Assembly: GCA_033764875.1 (NCBI GenBank)
Contig: JANRIO010000102.1
Span: forward strand, 17,000-80,999
Reading direction: 5' to 3'
Length of the DNA: 64,000 bases
Source: AWTP1-13 sp033764875
GTDB lineage: Bacteria; Pseudomonadota; Alphaproteobacteria; Rhizobiales; Hyphomicrobiaceae
Numbering within the stretch: the first letter of the stretch is position 1; every line of letters starts with the position of its first letter. The notes beneath the pieces are model-generated. The model was not told the DNA's origin, searched no databases, and worked only from the letters and a program-made list of their open reading frames with translations. Positions 18,616 to 27,570 of this stretch are shown one piece after another. Both the position numbers and the translations under genes were made by a program.

Positions 18616-18768
18616 CAGCGATTCCCCTGGCGGAGCCTGTCAAGGCATTCCGCAGGCCCCCTTCTTGAGAATGCGCGTCACTATAGGAATTCGCTTCGAG
18701 CTTGCAACCGCCTGCAGGTCCGTTCTACCAGCAGGACCCGAGACGAATTGCCCCAGCATGGAGACAGC

Positions 18769-19509
18769 ATGGCCCGCACTCTCGTGGTCATCCCGGCACG
18801 CATGCAATCGACCCGTCTGCCGGACAAACCTCTGGCGGATATCGCCGGCGAGCCCATGATCGTGCACGTCTGGCGGCGCGCCATGGCCGCCCAGGTGGGC
18901 CGCGTGGTCGTCGCCACCGACAGCGAGGCCATCGTCGCTGCCGTTCGGGCGGTCGGCGGCGAGGCGGTGATGACCCGTGCCGACCATACCTCGGGCTCCG
19001 ATCGCGTGTTCGAGGCCGTCAACAGGATCGACCCCGACATCGACAACGACATCGTCCTCAACCTGCAGGGGGACCTGCCGACACTCGACCCCCGTCTGAT
19101 CCGCCAATGCCTCGCCCCGCTGGCCGAGAAGGGGCCCGATATTGCCACCATCGCCGCCGAGATCACGATCGAGGAGGAGCGCACCAACCCCAACGTCGTG
19201 AAGGTCGTCGGCACGCCCCTCGGCGCCCCCAACCGCTTGCGCGCCATCTACTTCACGCGCGCCACCGCGCCCTTCGGCGAGGGCCCGCTCTACCACCATA
19301 TCGGTATCTACGGTTACCGGCGCATGGCCTTGGAGCGTTTCGTCTCCCTGAAGCCCTCCCGCCTCGAGGAGCGCGAGAGGCTCGAGCAGTTGCGGGCCAT
19401 CGAGGACGGCATGCGCATCGATGTGACGCTCGTTGACACTGTCCCCCTCGGCGTCGATACTCCCGCCGACCTTGCGCGCGCCCGCGAGCTTCTCTCCCAC
19501 AAGGCCTGA
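18769..19509 (+). CDS. kdsB: 3-deoxy-manno-octulosonate cytidylyltransferase
   Basis: This 246-residue enzyme makes CMP-KDO from CTP and KDO for lipopolysaccharide inner core. It has the N-terminal nucleotide-binding motif IPARMQSTRLPDKPLADI, then MTRADHTSGSDRVFEAV and LNLQGDLPTLDP. The last is normally QGDEP; Leu replaces Glu here, as in some alphaproteobacterial members. Near the end are YHHIGIYGYRR and a typical GVDTPADLARAR. The ATG at 18769 starts directly at MARTLVVIPAR. The frame is open upstream, but that part has no family similarity. It is followed by pheA. Confidence 0.93.
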   Translation: MARTLVVIPARMQSTRLPDKPLADIAGEPMIVHVWRRAMAAQVGRVVVATDSEAIVAAVRAVGGEAVMTRADHTSGSDRVFEAVNRIDPDIDNDIVLNLQGDLPTLDPRLIRQCLAPLAEKGPDIATIAAEITIEEERTNPNVVKVVGTPLGAPNRLRAIYFTRATAPFGEGPLYHHIGIYGYRRMALERFVSLKPSRLEERERLEQLRAIEDGMRIDVTLVDTVPLGVDTPADLARARELLSHKA

Positions 19510-19592
19510 CAACCGCTCGTGCCGGCGGCACGCCAATGCCCCTGTCGCCGCGCCCCTGCGTTGGCATGCGGCCTGCGAAACCTGGATCTGCG

Positions 19593-20498
19593 ATGAAGTC
19601 CCCACGCAAGCCGAGCCAAGCCCCGAGCAGCAATTCGGGCGCCGCCTTGCGCGTCTCCTACCAGGGCGAGCCGGGCGCCAACTCGCACCTCGCCTGCAAC
19701 GAGGTGTACCCTGAAGCCGAGGCCATTGCCTGCGCCACCTTCGAGGATGCCCTGGCTGCGGTGAAGACGGGCGAGGCGCGCTACGCCATGATCCCGATCG
19801 AGAACTCCGTCGCCGGACGCGTCGCCGATATCCACCATCTGCTGCCGACCTCCGGCCTGTTCATCGTCGGCGAGCATTTCCTTCGCGTCCGCCATCAGCT
19901 CATGGCGCTGCCCGGCGCCAACCTGAAGACCGTGAAGAAGGCGCTGTCGCACACCCAGGCGCTGGGTCAGTGCCGCAACACGCTGCGCACGCTGGGCCTC
20001 ACGCCGGTGCCCGAGGCCGACACCGCCGGCTCGGCGCGCATCGTCTCGGAATCGGGCGACCCCTCGCTCGCTGCCATTGCAAGCTCGCTCGCCGCCAAGA
20101 TCTACGGGCTCGACATCCTCAAGCCCGACATCGAGGACGAGAAGCACAACACCACCCGCTTCGTCATCCTTTCGGCCGAGCAGGCGGACGCCAAATCGTC
20201 GAGCCTGCCCACCGTCACCACGTTCATCTTCCGCGTCCGCAACATCCCCGCCGCGCTCTACAAGGCCCTGGGCGGCTTTGCCACCAACGGCGTCAACATG
20301 ACCAAGCTGGAGAGCTACCAGCTCGACGGCCGCTTCGTTGCGACCATGTTCTATTCCGATATCGAGGGCCACCCCGACGACCCGGCGGTGCGCCGGGCGC
20401 TCGACGAGCTCGAGTACTTCTGCTCCGAGCTGAAGATTCTGGGCGCCTACCCGGCGAGCCCCTACCGCGCCGAGGCCAACAAGGCCGGCGACGCCTGA
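19593..20498 (+). CDS. pheA: Prephenate dehydratase
   Basis: This enzyme of about 301 residues converts prephenate to phenylpyruvate in phenylalanine synthesis. Its catalytic domain shows YQGEPGANSHLA at the start, IPIENSVAGRVADIHHLL and NTTRFVIL with the catalytic Thr-Arg-Phe. A C-terminal ACT domain (TTFIFRVRNIPAALYKALGG, MTKLESYQL) senses phenylalanine. The ESRP motif of other bacteria reads ESYQ here. The ATG at 19593 is preferred; an upstream ATG at 19536 would add 19 residues with no family similarity. It is probably cotranscribed with kdsB. Confidence 0.92.
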   Translation: MKSPRKPSQAPSSNSGAALRVSYQGEPGANSHLACNEVYPEAEAIACATFEDALAAVKTGEARYAMIPIENSVAGRVADIHHLLPTSGLFIVGEHFLRVRHQLMALPGANLKTVKKALSHTQALGQCRNTLRTLGLTPVPEADTAGSARIVSESGDPSLAAIASSLAAKIYGLDILKPDIEDEKHNTTRFVILSAEQADAKSSSLPTVTTFIFRVRNIPAALYKALGGFATNGVNMTKLESYQLDGRFVATMFYSDIEGHPDDPAVRRALDELEYFCSELKILGAYPASPYRAEANKAGDA

Positions 20499-20635
20499 CG
20501 GCGGCGGCGCGACGACTGCGCGCCGGTACTCGGTTTGCCTGGGTCGCTCCCCGCGCCGGCGCGGCCGCTCCGGGATTGCAGCCGGCCGCTCCCCCGCCTA
20601 TATGAGCAGGGACCAGCAGAATAAGCAGATCAGGC

Positions 20636-21622
20636 ATGCAACCATTGCTCGGCAAGCACCTCCTCTGTGCGACCAGGGATCCTGGCGAGATGGAGGGTGT
20701 CCTCCGCAGCCGTTTCGGCGTTACCGGGTTCGAGTTGAGCTCGCCGGCCAGCGCCTACCGCGGCCTCGTCAGCCTCTGGCAGGCCGATCCCGACGTCAGC
20801 CTGACCTACGCGGAATGCGACGGCGACGTTGCCCTGGCGCTGCCCGGCTCCGATAGCCTGCGGCTGTACTTCGGCGTCGAGGGGCAGACGCTGCAGGGAT
20901 CGGGCGGCAATCACGAATGCCAGGGCCCCGGCAGCTTCGGCCTGGTCGGCCCGTCCTCCGCATCCGTCACGCACTATCTTCCGGGTTCGAGGCTGCTCGC
21001 GATGCGCATCAGCCGGGCCCGGCTCCGCACGTCGCTGGGCTCGCTGCTTGGCCGCGCCATTCCCGACGACATCGTGTTCGCACCATGTCCCGAGGCGGTG
21101 CAGCAGTCGACGGGCGTCCTCCGGCAGCTAGTCGATACGCTTGTCGCGCGTGCGGATCACGGCGCCACCGCGTTGCCGCCGATCCTGACCCACGCCCTGT
21201 TGGAGGCCATCATCACCACGCTCCTCACCTCGCAGCCGCACAACTGGTCCGCGGCACTCGAGGCGCCCGCGCCGCTGCTCGGCAGCACCCGCTTGCGCCA
21301 GGCGGAGGAGTTCATCCGTGCGCACTGGGACCAGCCTCTGACCGTCGAGGCGATTGCGCGGGCGGCGGGCTGCAGCACGCGGAGCCTGTTCAAGAGCTTC
21401 CAGACCGTGCATGGCGTCGGCCCGATCGTGTTCCTGCGCCGCACCCGCCTGGAGCACGCCCGCCGCATGTTGTCGGATCCCGGCGAGCAGACGGTCTCGG
21501 TGGCGAGCGTCGGCACGCGCTGCGGCTTCTCCAACATGGGCCACTTCGCGCGCTACTACCAGGAGCGCTTTGGCGTCCTGCCGTCGCAGACGCTGCGCCT
21601 CACCCGGCTGCACCACGTCTGA
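20636..21622 (+). CDS. AraC family transcriptional regulator
   Basis: This 328-residue regulator has an N-terminal effector or dimerisation domain (about residues 20-180) of the AraC-binding-like type often seen with aromatic or catabolic operons. A C-terminal double helix-turn-helix occupies about residues 222-322. HTH1 is AIARAAGCSTRSLFKSFQ and HTH2 includes VASVGTRCGFSNMGHFARYY followed by the conserved F-G-V-L-P-S-Q. No obvious target is adjacent: pheA lies upstream on the same strand, and an FAH-family gene runs convergently downstream. The effector is unknown. Confidence 0.88.
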   Translation: MQPLLGKHLLCATRDPGEMEGVLRSRFGVTGFELSSPASAYRGLVSLWQADPDVSLTYAECDGDVALALPGSDSLRLYFGVEGQTLQGSGGNHECQGPGSFGLVGPSSASVTHYLPGSRLLAMRISRARLRTSLGSLLGRAIPDDIVFAPCPEAVQQSTGVLRQLVDTLVARADHGATALPPILTHALLEAIITTLLTSQPHNWSAALEAPAPLLGSTRLRQAEEFIRAHWDQPLTVEAIARAAGCSTRSLFKSFQTVHGVGPIVFLRRTRLEHARRMLSDPGEQTVSVASVGTRCGFSNMGHFARYYQERFGVLPSQTLRLTRLHHV

Positions 21623-21673
21623 TCGCGGGCCGCGGACGCGGCCGCGTGCAGCAGGCCGCGCGGCACGCGAGAC

Positions 21674-22354
21674 TCACACCACGGCCACCTCGAGATCGCC
21701 CACGCCGTCGACGTGACCGTGCATGGTGTCGCCCTTCTTGATGGCCCCGACGCCCGCCGGCGTGCCGGAGAAGATCAGGTCGCCGCGCTTCAGCTCGAAC
21801 AGCGTCGACAGGTAGGCGATCTGCCCGGGCACGTCCCAGATCATCTGCGAGAGATCGCCGGTCTGCTTCCGCTGGCCGTTGACGTCGAGCCAGATCGCGC
21901 CTTTCGAGCAGCTCGGCACCTGCGCCGCCGGCACCAGCGCACTGCACGGTGCGGAATGCTCGAACGCCTTCGCGACCTCCCATGGCCGCGACAGCTTCTT
22001 GGCCACGTCCTGCAGGTCGCGCCGTGTCATGTCGATGCCCACGCCATAGCCGAACACATGGCCGAGCGCGTCCTCCGGCTTGATGTCGGTGCCGCCCGAC
22101 TTCAGCGCCACCACCATCTCGATCTCGAAGTGCACGTTGCTCGTCTGCGCCGGGTAGGGAAACTTGCCGTTCGTGACCACGTTGTCGGGGTTCTTCTGGA
22201 AGAAGAACGGCGGATCCTTGGTGTCGCCGCCCATCTCCTTGGTGTGCTCGGCATAGTTGCGGCCGACGCAGAAGATGCGGCGGATCGGGAACAGCTTGTC
22301 GGAGCCCTTGATGGGCAGCGTCGCGTACGGGACGGGATCGAAGACGAAGGTCAT
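21674..22354 (-). CDS. Fumarylacetoacetate hydrolase family protein
   Basis: This protein of about 226 residues has the single FAH domain of hydrolases and isomerases acting on 2-oxo acid C-C or enol bonds. Metal-ligand motifs are visible: FEIEMVVAL (Glu-x-Glu) and GVGIDMTRRDLQ with its Asp. FSGTPAGVGAIKKGD closes the active site. Family members include oxaloacetate decarboxylases, fumarylpyruvate hydrolases and 2-hydroxyhepta-dienedioate isomerases. The start MTFVFDPVPYA and IFCVGRNYAEH resemble the fumarylpyruvate/oxaloacetate group, so I leave the substrate open. The ATG at 22354 was chosen by family alignment. Confidence 0.88.
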   Translation of the reverse strand: MTFVFDPVPYATLPIKGSDKLFPIRRIFCVGRNYAEHTKEMGGDTKDPPFFFQKNPDNVVTNGKFPYPAQTSNVHFEIEMVVALKSGGTDIKPEDALGHVFGYGVGIDMTRRDLQDVAKKLSRPWEVAKAFEHSAPCSALVPAAQVPSCSKGAIWLDVNGQRKQTGDLSQMIWDVPGQIAYLSTLFELKRGDLIFSGTPAGVGAIKKGDTMHGHVDGVGDLEVAVV

Positions 22355-22596
22355 GGGCTCACCATTGCTTGAGGCCCGAGAGTGGTATGCCAAGGCCCCT
22401 GGCCGTGCAAGGCCGGCCGGCGACAAGCTGCCTGCCGGCTTGCGCACAGCACGTTCAACGTCTGCTCGCCATGCGCCTGCCCGCGCTCCGGGCGCAACCC
22501 GGCGCCGCCGCGCTCATCAGGGCGGCCGACGAGCCGTGGGTCGCGTGCACGCTCCCGTCACCCAGGCGCGCGGCCGCCAGAGGCCGCGTGCCCCGT

Positions 22597-23655
22597 TCAG
22601 CGCAGGCGCGCGTTGATCGCCTCGAGCGCCTTCGAGCCGGGGCACAGATCCGCCGTCTGCAGCGAATTGAGCGGCCGCTGGTCGGTCTCCAGGATGTCGT
22701 GCAGATCCTGCTGCGCCTCGTTGACGTAGAGCAGGCCCGTCGCGACCGCGCCCTTGGCCGCGCTGTGCCGGATGGCATTGAGCGCCTCGTCCGCGTTGCG
22801 CGGGTCGTGCCCCTGCCCCAGCTTGTGCAGCACCAGGCGCGAGCCGTCGTGCATCGGGATGGTCGCCGACGTGCCCTCCGCGTAGTCGACCTTGATCTCC
22901 TCCTTCGACTCGACGAAGTCGAGTGCGTTCTCCGACGCCATGTTGTGCGCGCGGATGTAGTCGTAGCTTTTGGTCGACGTCGGATGGTTGTTGAAGGTCA
23001 CGCACGGGCTGATCACGTCGAGGAAGGCAAACCCCTTGTAGCTGATGGCGGCCTTGATCAGCGGCACCAGCTGGGTCTTGTCGCCCGAGAACGAGCGCGC
23101 CACGAAGCCGGCGCCCAGCTGAATTGCCATCTGCGCGAGGTCGATCGCCTCGAACGGGTTGGCCTCGCCCTTCTTGGACGGCGACGCCTTGTCGTTGGTG
23201 GCCGAGAACTGGCCCTTGGTGAGACCGTAGCAGCCGTTGTTCATGACGATGTAGGTCATGTTCAGGCGCCGCCGCACCACGTGACAGAACTGCCCGAGCC
23301 CGATCGAGGCCGTATCGCCGTCGCCGGACACGCCGATGTAGACGAGATCGCGGTTGGCCATGTTGGCCCCCGTCGTGATCGACGGCATGCGGCCGTGCAC
23401 GGAGTTGAAGCCGTGGCTGCGCGACAGGAAGTAGGTCGGCGCCTTCGACGAGCAGCCGATGCCGGACACCTTGGCGATGCGATGCGCCGGCAGGTCCATC
23501 TCGAAGCACGCCTCGATGATGGCGGCCGTGATGGAATCGTGCCCGCAGCCGGCGCACAGCGTCGACATGCTGCCTTCGTAGTCTCGCCGCGTCAGGCCCA
23601 GCGCGTTGCGCGGCAGCGCCGGATGGTGGGCGACGGGCTTCTGGATGTAGCTCAT
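22597..23655 (-). CDS. korB: 2-oxoacid:acceptor oxidoreductase, beta subunit (KorB-like)
   Basis: This 352-residue subunit carries thiamine diphosphate and one Fe-S cluster. Cys residues lie in STLCAGCGHDS near residue 35 and VSGIGCSS near 68. The ThDP-Mg motif is GDGDTASIGLGQF followed by VMNNGCYGLTKGQ. It forms the catalytic core with KorA, oxidatively decarboxylating a 2-oxoacid (probably 2-oxoglutarate) with CoA. GAGGATCCC precedes the ATG. It is the last gene of korC-korA-korB, 22 bases after korA. Confidence 0.92.
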   Translation of the reverse strand: MSYIQKPVAHHPALPRNALGLTRRDYEGSMSTLCAGCGHDSITAAIIEACFEMDLPAHRIAKVSGIGCSSKAPTYFLSRSHGFNSVHGRMPSITTGANMANRDLVYIGVSGDGDTASIGLGQFCHVVRRRLNMTYIVMNNGCYGLTKGQFSATNDKASPSKKGEANPFEAIDLAQMAIQLGAGFVARSFSGDKTQLVPLIKAAISYKGFAFLDVISPCVTFNNHPTSTKSYDYIRAHNMASENALDFVESKEEIKVDYAEGTSATIPMHDGSRLVLHKLGQGHDPRNADEALNAIRHSAAKGAVATGLLYVNEAQQDLHDILETDQRPLNSLQTADLCPGSKALEAINARLR

Positions 23656-23677
23656 GGGATCCTCGACTGCCCTTCGG

Positions 23678-25495
23678 TTATTCGGCCGCGGCCTGCGCCG
23701 GGCGCAGCGCCTTGAGAACGCTGCCGCGGACGAACGCGGCCGTCAGCGGCATGCCGTCGTAGTTGAGCGTCGCAATCAGCTTGCCGCCGGCGATGTTGGC
23801 CTCCGTCATCAGCAGCGAGCGCATCTGCGCGTCCCTGTTCTGCTCGACGACGAACACGCTCTCGTGCGCCTCGCAGAACTCGATCACCTCCTTGGTGAAC
23901 GGGAACGCCTTGATGCGGCAGGCATTGACGCGCATCCCGTCCCGCTCGAGCAGATCGAGCGCCTCGCCGACGGCCGGCGTGGTGGCGCCGAAGTAGACGA
24001 GGCCCACCTTGCCCGACTTGTCCCGCGTGGTGATCTCCGGCTTCGGCACGAGCTTTGCCGCCGTGTCGAGCTTCGCGCGGATGCGGTCGAGCACGCGCGC
24101 GTGGACCACTCCGTCCTCGGTGTAGCGCGCATACTCGTCGTGCGAGGTTCCACGCGTGAAGAAGGCGCCCTTGGTCGGATGCGTGCCCGGCAGCGTGCGA
24201 TAGGGGATCGCGTCGCCATCGGCATCGAGATAGCGGCCCCACTCCTTGCCCTTGACGTCCTTGAACGCCTCAAGGGCCTGGGCGTCGAGCACCTTGCCGC
24301 GGTCGTAGGCGCGCGCGTCGTCCCACTGGAAGGGATCGGTGACCCAATCGTTCATGCCGATGTCGAGGTCCGACATCACCATCACGGGCGTCTGCAGCCG
24401 CTCGGCGAGGTCGAAGGCCTGCGCGCCCATCGAGAAGCACTCGGTCGGGTCGGCGGGGAACAGCAGCACGTGCTTGGTGTCGCCGTGCGAGGCGTAGGCA
24501 CACGACAGGCTGTCCGATTGCTGCGTGCGCGTCGGCATGCCGGTCGAGGGGCCGCCGCGCTGCACGTTGAACAGCACCACCGGCAGCTCGGAGAAATAGG
24601 CAAGCCCCAGGAACTCGCTCATCAAGGAGATGCCGGGCCCGGACGTGGCGGTGAACGAGCGTGCGCCGTTCCAGCCGCCGCCGATGGCGACGCCGATGGC
24701 GGCGAGCTCGTCCTCCGCCTGCACGATCGCGTACAGGCGCTTGCCGTCCTTCACCCGCAGCCGCTTGGCGTGCTTCTCGAAGCCTTCCGCCAGCGACGTC
24801 GAGGGCGTGATCGGGTACCACGCGCAGACCGTTGCGCCGCCGTAGACGGCGCCGAGCCCGGCGGCCTCGTTGCCGGTCACCATGATCTTGCCCTTGGCCG
24901 TCTCGGCCTTGCGCGCCTTGATCGGCAGCGGGCACTGGAAATTCTCGAGCGCGTGAGCCCGCCCCAGCCCCACCGCGTCCATGTTGGCCGCGACCAGCTT
25001 CTCTTTGCCCTTGAGCTGGTCCGAGACGGTCGCCTTGAGCACGTCCATGTCGATGTCGAGCAGCGCCGTCAGCGCGCCGACGTACACCATGTTCTTGAAC
25101 AGCTGCCGCTGGCGCGGGTCCTTCCACTTCGCCGCGCACATCTGCGCGATCGGGATGCCGAGCACCTTGATGTCGTCCCGCGGCCAGATGCGCGCCAGCG
25201 TCGAATCGTACACCAGCCAACCGCCGGGGATCACCTCCTTGAGGTCGTCCTGGTAGGACTGCGGGTTCATCGCCACCATCACGTCGATGCCCTCGCGCCG
25301 TGCGAGGTACCCCGCCTCCGACACGCGCACCTCGTACCAGGTGGGCAGGCCCTGGATGTTCGACGGGAAGATGTTCTTGGCGCTGACCGGGATGCCCATC
25401 CGGAACAGCGTCTTTGCGAAGATGGTGTTGGCGCTGGCCGAGCCCGAGCCGTTGACCGTTGCGAACTTGACGACGAAATCGTTGATCCCGCTCAT
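23678..25495 (-). CDS. korA: 2-oxoacid:acceptor oxidoreductase, fused gamma-alpha subunit (KorA-like)
   Basis: This 605-residue subunit has an N-terminal gamma-type domain (about residues 10-190: VNGSGSASANTIFAKTLFRM, IFPSNIQGLPTWYEVRVS). The alpha domain follows, with GNEAAGLGAVYGGATVCAWY, YPITPSTSLAEGFE and TSGPGISLMSEFLGLA. The gamma-alpha fusion is the standard KorA form. It binds substrate and CoA and pairs with KorB. Substrate cannot be fixed from sequence; 2-oxoglutarate is the most likely given the three-gene context. Confidence 0.92.
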   Translation of the reverse strand: MSGINDFVVKFATVNGSGSASANTIFAKTLFRMGIPVSAKNIFPSNIQGLPTWYEVRVSEAGYLARREGIDVMVAMNPQSYQDDLKEVIPGGWLVYDSTLARIWPRDDIKVLGIPIAQMCAAKWKDPRQRQLFKNMVYVGALTALLDIDMDVLKATVSDQLKGKEKLVAANMDAVGLGRAHALENFQCPLPIKARKAETAKGKIMVTGNEAAGLGAVYGGATVCAWYPITPSTSLAEGFEKHAKRLRVKDGKRLYAIVQAEDELAAIGVAIGGGWNGARSFTATSGPGISLMSEFLGLAYFSELPVVLFNVQRGGPSTGMPTRTQQSDSLSCAYASHGDTKHVLLFPADPTECFSMGAQAFDLAERLQTPVMVMSDLDIGMNDWVTDPFQWDDARAYDRGKVLDAQALEAFKDVKGKEWGRYLDADGDAIPYRTLPGTHPTKGAFFTRGTSHDEYARYTEDGVVHARVLDRIRAKLDTAAKLVPKPEITTRDKSGKVGLVYFGATTPAVGEALDLLERDGMRVNACRIKAFPFTKEVIEFCEAHESVFVVEQNRDAQMRSLLMTEANIAGGKLIATLNYDGMPLTAAFVRGSVLKALRPAQAAAE

Positions 25496-25549
25496 TCCGA
25501 TTATCCCAAGCCTTTGGCTGTCGGGCGCGCCCTTCCGCGCGCCGTCAGC

Positions 25550-27397
25550 TCATCGCAGATATGCGTTGTGGTGTGAGAGGCAGGCTTTCGCCGCCTGCGC
25601 CTCGACGTACATGAACTTCTGCATGTCCCAGGCTCCCGTCGGGCAGCGCTCGGCGCACAGCCCGCAGTGCAGGCACACGTCCTCGTCCTTGGCCATGATG
25701 CGCCCCGTCTTCAGGTGTGCCGACACGTACAGGTCCTGCGTGAGGTTGCGCGCCGGCACGCGCAGGGCCTCGCGCAGCTCCGGCTCCGCCCTGTCGGCGA
25801 TGAAGTTGATGCAGTCGACCGGGCAGATGTCCATGCACGCGTCGCACTCGATGCACAGCGGCGCCGAGAACACCGTCTGCACGTCGCAATTGAGGCAGCG
25901 CTCGGCCTCCTTGGCCGCGAGTTTGTCGTCGAAGCCGAGCTCCACCTCCACCTTGAGGTTGCGCAGCGCCTGCGCCTTGTCGGCGTGCGGCACCGCCACG
26001 CGCCGCGTCGCCGCGTAGTTGTTCTTATAGGACCACTCGTGGATGCCCATCTTCTGGCTGAACAGGTTGGTGCCCGGCGCCGGCCGCTCCGTCAGCTGCC
26101 GGCCGTTGCAGAACAGGTCGATCGACAGCGCCGCCTGATGTCCGTGCGCAACCGCCTTGATGATGTTCTCCGGCCCCCATGCCGCGTCGCCGCCGAAGAA
26201 CACGCCGGGCCGCGTCGACATCATCGTGATCTTGTCGACCTTGGGCATGTCCCACTCGCCGAACTCGAGCCCCGCGTCGCGCTCGATCCAGGGAAAGGCG
26301 TTGTCCTGGCCGATCGCCATCAGCACGTCGTCGCACGGGATGACGATCTCCTCGCCCGAGGGCTCGAGCTTCGGCCGCCCGCTCTTGTCGACGCCGACCT
26401 CCTTCATCTTCTGGAAGCGCACGCCAGCGAGCTTGCCGCCCTCCATCACGAACGCCTTGGGCGCGTGGTTGTCCAGGATCGGGATGCCCTCGTGCTCGGC
26501 GTCCTCGATCTCCCACGGCGAGGCCTTCATCACCCGCCGCGGCGAGCGCACCGTGACCGTGACCGTCTCGCCGCCGAGCCGGAGCGCCGTGCGGCAGCAA
26601 TCCATGGCCGTGTTGCCGCCGCCGATCACGACGACGCGCTTGCCGATGCGCTTCACGTGCTCGAAGGCCACCGAGGTCAGCCAGTCGATGCCGATGTGGA
26701 TGTTGGCGGCGCCCTCCTTGCGGCCGGGCACGTCGAGGTCCTTGCCCTTGGGCGCCCCGGTGCCGACGAAGATGGCGTCGAAGCCCTCGCCGAGGAGCGC
26801 CTTCATGCTCTTGATCTCGACCCCGAAGCGCCGCTCGACGCCGAAGTTGAGGACGCGCTCGGTCTCCTCGTCGAGCACCGTCTCCGGCAGCCGGAACGAG
26901 GGGATGTTGGTGCGCATCAGGCCGCCGGGCTTCGGGTCCTTCTCGAACACGGTGACGGCGTAGCCGAGCGGCAGCAGGTCGCGCGCGACCGTGAGCGATG
27001 CCGGCCCTGCCCCGATCAGCGCGATGCGCTTGCCGTTCTTCACCGTCGGCATGTCGGGCATGAACGCGTCGACCTCGCCCTTGTAGTCAGCGGCGACGCG
27101 CTTCAGGCGGCAGATGGCGACGGGCTTCTCCTCCACGCGGCCGCGCCGGCACGCCGGCTCGCACGGCCGGTCGCACACGCGCCCGAGGATGCCCGGGAAC
27201 ACGTTGCTCTCCCAGTTGAGCATGTAGGCGGCGGCGTAGCGGCCCTGCGCGATCAGCCGGATGTACTCCGGCACCGGCGTGTGCGTGGGGCACGCCCACT
27301 GGCAGTCGACGACTTTATGGAAGTATTTCGGATCGGAGATATCGGTGGGGGCGCTGTGGCCCCTGTCCTTCACTGCGACGTCGCTCGCGTGCATCAC
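25550..27397 (-). CDS. korC: FAD/Fe-S NAD(P)H-linked subunit of the 2-oxoacid oxidoreductase (KorC-like)
   Basis: This 615-residue protein resembles the small subunit of glutamate synthase with ferredoxin domains added at the end. An N-terminal Fe-S region has Cys32, Cys36, Cys75, Cys79 and Cys83. An FAD motif ALIGAGPASLTVARDL and an NAD(P)H motif VVVIGGGNTAMDCC follow. The C-terminus has two 4Fe-4S motifs, CIECDACMDICP and CLHCGLCAERCP. It lies 54 bases upstream of korA on the same strand. From memory, Azoarcus evansii has a three-subunit 2-oxoglutarate:NADP oxidoreductase with such a third subunit. Here it should likewise move electrons between the KorAB core and NADP(H). Confidence 0.87.
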   Translation of the reverse strand: MMHASDVAVKDRGHSAPTDISDPKYFHKVVDCQWACPTHTPVPEYIRLIAQGRYAAAYMLNWESNVFPGILGRVCDRPCEPACRRGRVEEKPVAICRLKRVAADYKGEVDAFMPDMPTVKNGKRIALIGAGPASLTVARDLLPLGYAVTVFEKDPKPGGLMRTNIPSFRLPETVLDEETERVLNFGVERRFGVEIKSMKALLGEGFDAIFVGTGAPKGKDLDVPGRKEGAANIHIGIDWLTSVAFEHVKRIGKRVVVIGGGNTAMDCCRTALRLGGETVTVTVRSPRRVMKASPWEIEDAEHEGIPILDNHAPKAFVMEGGKLAGVRFQKMKEVGVDKSGRPKLEPSGEEIVIPCDDVLMAIGQDNAFPWIERDAGLEFGEWDMPKVDKITMMSTRPGVFFGGDAAWGPENIIKAVAHGHQAALSIDLFCNGRQLTERPAPGTNLFSQKMGIHEWSYKNNYAATRRVAVPHADKAQALRNLKVEVELGFDDKLAAKEAERCLNCDVQTVFSAPLCIECDACMDICPVDCINFIADRAEPELREALRVPARNLTQDLYVSAHLKTGRIMAKDEDVCLHCGLCAERCPTGAWDMQKFMYVEAQAAKACLSHHNAYLR

Positions 27398-27517
27398 CCG
27401 CGTCCTTGGGTTTCCTCAACGGCGCCCGGCGTACCGGACCGGCAGGTCTTATCCCAAGTTCCGGGGCTGGACTGAAGTTGTTTTTTCGTGTTCCGCCCGC
27501 TTCGTGAGCACGGCGGC

Positions 27518-27545
27518 GCCCGGCCGTTTCTGGGCACGGCCGGGC
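27518..27545. terminator. Stem-loop downstream of the TonB receptor gene
   Basis: A perfect 10-base inverted repeat (GCCCGGCCGT / ACGGCCGGGC) with an 8-base loop lies 25 bases past the stop of the leftward receptor gene. No strong T-run follows on the minus strand, so this is a possible intrinsic terminator or 3'-end hairpin. Confidence 0.45.
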
Positions 27546-27570
27546 AGCTCCATTGTGCGCTGCAATAGCG

